64,000 bases of DNA from Tetmemena sp. SeJ-2015 (lineage: Eukaryota; Ciliophora; Spirotrichea; Sporadotrichida; Oxytrichidae), in NCBI GenBank assembly GCA_027382625.1, contig JAJKFJ010021579.1, positions 62,001-126,000 of the forward strand, written 5' to 3'. The notes beneath the pieces were generated by a model. It saw nothing but the letters and a program-made list of their open reading frames with translations. It was not told where the DNA came from and did no database searches. Numbering within the stretch: position 1 is the stretch's first letter; each line of letters opens with the position of its first letter. Both the position numbers and the translations under genes were made by a program. This document shows, piece by piece, positions 59,076 through 64,000 of the stretch.

Positions 59076-60460
59076 TCAAGATTTAATGAGAAGATTTTGC
59101 AACCCATTAAGAGTGGGATTATGCTTGATGAAGTAAACAGGGATCTTTTCAAGTATTGACTCTCTCATGATTGGGTTATCTAAGAAGTGTTTCATAAAAA
59201 TATCCTCCTTTCTTTTCGCGTAATCTGCGAGGCAATTTCCAACACCTCCACCGATATAAATTCCACCCATGGGCAGAGTAGTCAGGGCCATTCTTTATAG
59301 GGTCTATCCTATTAATTCAAGCATGAAATCGAGAGTCATTTCACATAACTGGTCCATTCCATTTATTGCAGCATAAGTTATAGCTTCACCAGCTGATTAA
59401 AATTTGAACAATATAATTCATTTCTCATATTTAAACTGAAATTTCTGCCTTATCAGTTTTTGACTTACCTTTATACTCCTGCTTTTAATCCTTCTTAAGT
59501 TGCTTTTTCATTGTTTGTTGGATATTTGTCTTTAGTTCCGGATGCATCCTTTGCATGAACTGATACAAAGTTAGGATACCCTGACCCTTGAGGAATTTGA
59601 TAATTGTACTTTTAGTCTTCATTTTGCTGAATAGATACTTCCCAAGTTCAGACTAGCGAGGGTTAGAATCATCTACTGAAGAAAAGTAAGCCCAGCCTTC
59701 ACTTGGCTACACAAAATAGCTTATCTTAGTGGAATTAAAATTAAAGAGAGAACCATCAGATTCAATTTCAAAAACTATGAGATAAAATAATTGATTATGG
59801 TGTTGGATAAGGAAGAAGGATTGCCATTCCAAGACCAGTTCCCATAGAGAATAATAGTTTTGGCTAAGTACCTAAATATTCTTAGCTTAAGTCTGGAGTG
59901 TTTGGATGCTTCAATTACACGTGATCTTCTCCCTCTTAAGAAAGGAATGCTATAACCCATTCCCTCAACATCATTGAAATACTTGAACTCAGTCTTTCCT
60001 TCGAAATAGTTTTCCAAGCCTTCAGTAGTTTCTTCAAAGTTTATGAAATGACCGCTTTGATAGCCTGCACAAGCAATTAAAGTCTTTGATACTTAACTTT
60101 TGTCAACACCAGCATCTCATTAAATGTTAACTAGAATTGATTAAAATATAGATCTTTCAATATCAAATCAAAGTATTCAGTAAAAGACTTGAGTTTCTTA
60201 GTTCTAAATACTCTTTCTCTATATACCTCTAAGTGCTTAAAATTATTAAATCATTCAAATAGCTACTATTGCAGATCTTGAGATTGAACTATTTTAGAGA
60301 GTCTGAGTCTGAAATTAGTGCCTCCTATGTCGCTTATAAGTGCAAATCTATCATTCTCATTTATTTTCAGCTGCTCAGTTTAAGAACTAATTGCTGAGGA
60401 TACCTGTTCACTGTCGCTGATATTTTCCTGCATATTTATAACTTCCTCTGATTATTCCAT
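59076..60460 (-). CDS. Glucokinase, bacterial type (Glk family)
   Basis: ATP-dependent glucose phosphorylation at the entry to glycolysis. The start at 60460 (MEQSEEVINMQENIS) is followed by the phosphate-binding motif ALISDIGGTNFRLRLSK (~60290-60345). The middle carries the region around KTEFKYFNDVEGMGYSIPFL (~59930-60000). The C-terminal part (59076-59420) has SAGEAITYAAINGMDQLCEM and then GGIYIGGGVGNCLADYAKRK, with the family's closing IPVYFIKHNPTLNGLQNLLI. Stop TGA is the complement of 59076-59078. The architecture matches the single-domain glucokinase family rather than animal-type hexokinase. A GTAAGTCAAAAA donor after the SAGE-coding part and other gaps (~60070-60280) show introns or IESs. 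It is convergent with the cyclase gene. Confidence 0.85.
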
Positions 60461-61050
60461 TTAATTAAATTATTTTAAAAAGTCTGCTCCTTTAATTTAT
60501 ATTTTTAATTCACTCAATGAGATAATACTGCTGCTTCTTATTAAGAATACGAATGTTATGGGAGGATAACAGTTTATTGATATATCTTTCTTTTTAATTT
60601 TAGTCAGGGTTCAATTATTTTTAAGAAATTTAATCAATATTTTAAACTCTGAACTGATCAGAATTCTCAGTTTAGATCAATTTCTGTCGTTTATGAAGAA
60701 GAATGAGGGTCTTCAATACCATTTCTAGTAAGTTAATTTTAAAAACATGGAATTAAAATCGTGCTTAATATTTTTCAATCTTGCTAATAATATTTTTAAA
60801 TTGAAATTATTTATATTATGCTCGAAAATAAAGGTAAATAAGTTTAGTTGACCATTATATTTACCAGCAATTAAATATAGGGTTGAATTTTTTTAGTCAT
60901 TCATTATGAGGGGAAATATATTATAATGTGATCAGGATTAAGTGATATTCGAGAGAAATAAAGATGTACATCATGATTAAAGACCTAATGATCATATGGT
61001 AATCGCTAGATAAGTGAATTTTTAAACCAGGGTTCGGCTCCCCCTAGAAA
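60461..61050. other. AT-rich stretch without recognised gene
   Basis: About 590 bp upstream of the glucokinase start; it probably includes its promoter. Confidence 0.4.
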
Positions 61051-61069
61051 ACCTCTTTTTTTAAAAAAT

Positions 61070-61271
61070 TTCAGATCAATAATTATAACACCAATAGCAG
61101 TAATAGCAACAGCAATAAAAACAGTAAAAGTATAAATACTAAGACGGATGATTATAATGACGATGATGATGGAGAAGATGAAGAAAATAAATTAGCGAAG
61201 AATAGTTTAAAAAAAGAAAAAGTTGAAAAAAATAAATAAGAGATGTTTCAAATAATTCAAAATCAAAACTG
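61070..61271 (+). CDS. Asn/Asp/Lys-rich coding-like segment
   Basis: After TTTCAG at ~61073 an open frame runs to TGA ~61271. It contains NTNSSNSNSNKNSKS, DDYNDDDDGEDEENK, then a Lys-rich run. This low-complexity composition is common in ciliate proteins. No start or partner segment is identified, so it may be one segment of a small or split gene, or simple sequence. Confidence 0.3.
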
Positions 61272-61810
61272 ATGGAGTTGCTTCAAAAAGGATGAATTTT
61301 TAGATTAAGGAAGTTAATAATCTAGAGATGTTTATAATTTATTCCCAGATACTTAAACTAATACATTTCTTTTTTTTAATTTCTAATTCATTCTTATTTC
61401 ACCTATAATCTCTAATCAATCCAGCCTTAATCATTTATTTAATTAAAAATAGGGATTTTTTATCTTATTAAATATATCATTATTCTCTTCCCTTATTTAC
61501 CTTTATGAAAAATATATATGCTCAACTTATATGCTGCTAAAATGTATGAATTTATCTTAAGTCCTTATCTTTTTATGGTTTATCTAAAAATTATATTTTG
61601 AGAATCTTCGTAATAAATCAACCTCCTCCTGATCTTTTTATAGCATAAGAATGATAAAGATTTTCATCAATGTATTTTTCGAATTAATGTCACATATATT
61701 TTTATGCCTTTTTCTTCCTTAAAAGTTTTAAGTTTTTTTAATATAATCTGTATTATAATAAAATATGCATTCTAATAAATTTCGCCTTTAAAAACCTTTA
61801 ATATTAATTA
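61272..61810. other. AT-rich intergenic stretch
   Basis: About 540 bp with no recognisable feature. Confidence 0.4.
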
Positions 61811-63060
61811 TCATTTCTTAATTCTGATTTATATATTTGAAGTTGAGTTGGTTGAGTTATAGGGATTGAAAGTGAATGCTTCAATCTGACTGATTTGGAA
61901 GATTTGAGTTTGATTCCAGAACATCAACTCATCATAGCTGTAGTTCATTCATTCAATTTTAAAAAGAAACTAATTTTCATAAACTATAAAAATATCCTTA
62001 TTGGAAGCTAGTATTACTCAAGAGGACCAACGTAGAAAGTGCCGTTTGAAGACAAATTAAACTCATTTCTATTAAGTTCAGGGATAAAGCCAACGTTGGG
62101 ACTTTAAACTTATTTAAATTAAATAGGACCCAAGTAATTATTGGTATTCACGATTAAATGGCTGTTATTTGAAGCGCGAGGGAATAAAAATAATAGAGAC
62201 TGATTCAAAGTCATAGAAGAACAAGAAGCTCTCTGGATCAGCTATCATAAGGTATGGATATAAATAGTCAGTGGTCAATTAATCAGAGAATAAATCACTT
62301 TGTTCTTTAAATTTGTGGTCCAGTTTTTGGATTAGAACGAGCCATTTTTATAAAAATTAATGCTTTCATATTAAAGCCAAAAGTTAAGTTTCCAGTTGTT
62401 CTATAGAGAACAACGGAGAGTCCTTGATTGTCGCAGCTAATTTTTTAAATAGTATAATTGCCCATTTTACTTTATCTATTATTTAATTTAACATTATGGG
62501 ATTAAAGCTAGGATGGAAATCTAAGAAATTCTCTTAATCCGTGTAGAAAGTGCTTTTTTCATAGCACTTGTTGGTAAAGTTAGTCTAATATACATAGGGA
62601 ATCTAGTCCATGAGCCAAGCTTGACCAGTTTCATTAAGAATGGAGGAATTAAGCCATTAGAAGGGAGTAGGAGGTTGAGGGGGAGCATTTATGTTTGACA
62701 AGTATACTTAGCCATAGGGGTCGACGATAGCCACCGAAACCTCATTGAAAGCTGCAACTGTAAATTAAATTCTGGGTTTTTAAAATTCAATTAAAAAAAT
62801 ATCATAGACAGATGCGTCAAGAATAGGCCGGCCTGTGTATAAATAATGGCCGTTTTGCATAAGAGCTCCTTGCACCAAAAGTAGAGGCTCTCCATTGTAG
62901 AACCAAATTTTTTAGTTGCCCTCGTTTGAGTGAGCCACATAAAATACATTCATAATCCTGTGTATCCTTAATTAGGAATTACGTGGTAAGTGCCATTTCC
63001 ATAAACTTAGAAATCTTTGATATTTGAGAGAGCATTTATTATGATTTATTTTAAATATAG
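61811..63060 (-). CDS. Unknown protein, possibly secreted or surface, germline-interrupted
   Basis: Minus-strand coding segments: QVYGNGTYHVIPNQGYTG (~62950-63010); WFYNGEPLLLVQGALMQNGH then GRPILDASVYDIF (~62800-62930); EVSVAIVDPYGQVYLSNINA (~62690-62760); TGQAWLMDQIPYVYQTNFTN (~62560-62640). Further ones are NCDNQGLSVVLYRTTGNLTF (~62370-62440), YLMIADPESFLFFYDFESVS (~62190-62260), and a C-terminus with NYSYDELMFWNQTQIFQIS to TGA (complement 61811-61813). It is rich in aromatic residues and Asn-x-Ser/Thr sites, suggesting an extracellular beta-rich protein. No family recognised. The start is not resolved and several IESs or introns interrupt it. Confidence 0.5.
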
Positions 63061-64000
63061 CATAAAAATAAAATTGGTGACAGATTATCTAAAAATTTAT
63101 TTTATACCGTTATTCAATTTGGGCATTTGTTTAATTATATAAGAAAAAAAGGGGTATAGAGCATCTTTCCGATTACAAGTTTCCCGTTTATCAATTGCTA
63201 AATACTGATTATAAATGCGTTTTTCAAATTTAAAAAGGGGTTTGAAATGTTAAAAAACTTAATTAGATTATTTGTTTATCAAAGTTGAATCTTCGAATCT
63301 ATCAATTAAAATGTTTAATTTAGCCAATCATCTATTTTAGTTAGATTGTAAACAATAATAAAAGTTGTAAATAAGCAATTTCTGACACAGAGTTTGCCAT
63401 GTACACATTAAATTAATCTAAAAAATTAAAGTAATTGAATATTTAAAGTCTTAATTGCCCAGAGTGTCTGATAGATAGAGGAAATAAATTAAATAATCTG
63501 AAGGATAGACTCTTTATTTAAATCAATTAAAAAGGTTAGAGGTAGTGTAAAAAATAGAACAAAGAATTCATCGCATAATGCAATTAACTTATTAAATTAA
63601 ATAAAATTCTATGAATAAAAATACGTTAAATTTGTTCAATTTTAAATAAAATTGCATCATTCCAAAGGGCATTTAATTATAAGCAATTTATAAAATTGAA
63701 GCTTTATAAGGGAGAACTCAGTTCATATTTATTTATAAGCATGCTCATTAAAATAGATAACTCCCTTTAATAGAGCATATTACTAGCCTTTTAAAGGGAT
63801 GTAAGATTATTTTATATTCTAAATTTAACTGACTACTTGAACCTAACTTTTAAATTAATCAAATATCGAAATAAATAAAAGCAAAGCTAAAATATTAAAA
63901 CCTAGTCAGGAATAGAAATTTTGCATCTTAAATAAACACCTGCACTTTTTAGTCATTTTTCTGTCAGCCAAGGTATTGCTAAAAGGATAAAGTCAATATC
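63061..64000. other. AT-rich stretch at window end
   Basis: No coding frame, RNA gene or repeat recognised in the last 940 bp. Confidence 0.4.

Noticed and set aside
1..64000. A bacterial or organellar origin with many pseudogenes
   Set aside because: The apparent stops are almost all TAA/TAG at Gln positions, TGA ends the genes, and there are GT..AG introns and eukaryotic families (ferlin, SNARE, MORN, RING-CH).
1..64000. Euplotes-type code or programmed +1 frameshifting
   Set aside because: TGA is not read as Cys, and most frame changes are explained by direct-repeat-bounded inserts rather than slippery sites.

Overview
This window is ciliate DNA, and most likely germline (micronuclear) DNA of a hypotrich/spirotrich ciliate such as an Oxytricha or Stylonychia relative. 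TAA and TAG lie in frame inside long, well-conserved coding stretches and read as glutamine; only TGA acts as stop. Bacterial-code open reading frames are therefore badly broken up. Coding DNA is moderately GC-rich, while flanks and insertions are very AT-rich. Many genes are also interrupted by short AT-rich inserts that are not GT..AG introns. Removing the stretch between two short direct repeats, and keeping one copy, restores the frame and the conserved protein. That is the MDS/IES/pointer layout of a hypotrich germline genome (MDS = macronuclear-destined segment, IES = internal eliminated sequence). About 30 junctions could be resolved by eye, 13 to 975 bp long with pointers of 3-7 bp. 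No scrambled or inverted gene segment was found; all resolved genes are collinear. The species and nuclear assignment are inference.

Layout. 1-2066: 3' end of an unknown gene with two resolved IESs, a poly-G-ended terminal-inverted-repeat element (1119-1737) and a small ORF. 2397-12153 (minus): two tandem paralogous cyclic-nucleotide-gated-type cation channels, the first carrying a 975-bp palindromic IES. 12282-17003 (plus): two unknown genes, a 1.5-kb inverted repeat, and a longin-type R-SNARE. 17323-21845 (plus): a long RING-CH/FHA protein. 22664-24141 (minus): an acylated-looking IQ + MORN-repeat protein. 24729-30680 (plus): a ferlin with about seven C2 domains and a C-terminal membrane anchor, followed by a four-helix membrane protein (30683-32157). 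34302-34998 (plus): a chagasin-type cysteine-protease inhibitor with four IESs.

36332-43932 (minus): a large TRP-like channel with an N-terminal beta-propeller-like region and ankyrin-like repeats. 44232-45429 (plus): an arylamine N-acetyltransferase-like protein. 45969-47939 (plus): a histidine phosphotransfer (HPt) protein with a Gln-rich tail. 48686-49494: second copy of the poly-G element. 49861-52946 and 53669-55284 (plus): Gln/Asn/Ser-rich proteins of unknown function. 55471-58824 (plus): a membrane class III nucleotidyl cyclase with a voltage-sensor-like N-terminus. 59076-60460 (minus): a bacterial-type glucokinase. 61811-~63060 (minus): an unknown Asn/aromatic-rich, possibly surface protein.

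Functionally the set leans to membrane signalling: cyclase, cNMP channels, TRP-like channel, HPt, ferlin and SNARE. There is no operon logic; neighbours lie on both strands with separate AT-rich flanks. The most unusual content is the germline DNA itself: IESs down to 13 bp, large palindromes, an inverted-repeat element family with G9-10 ends and 8-bp target duplications, and a degenerate duplicated coding segment.
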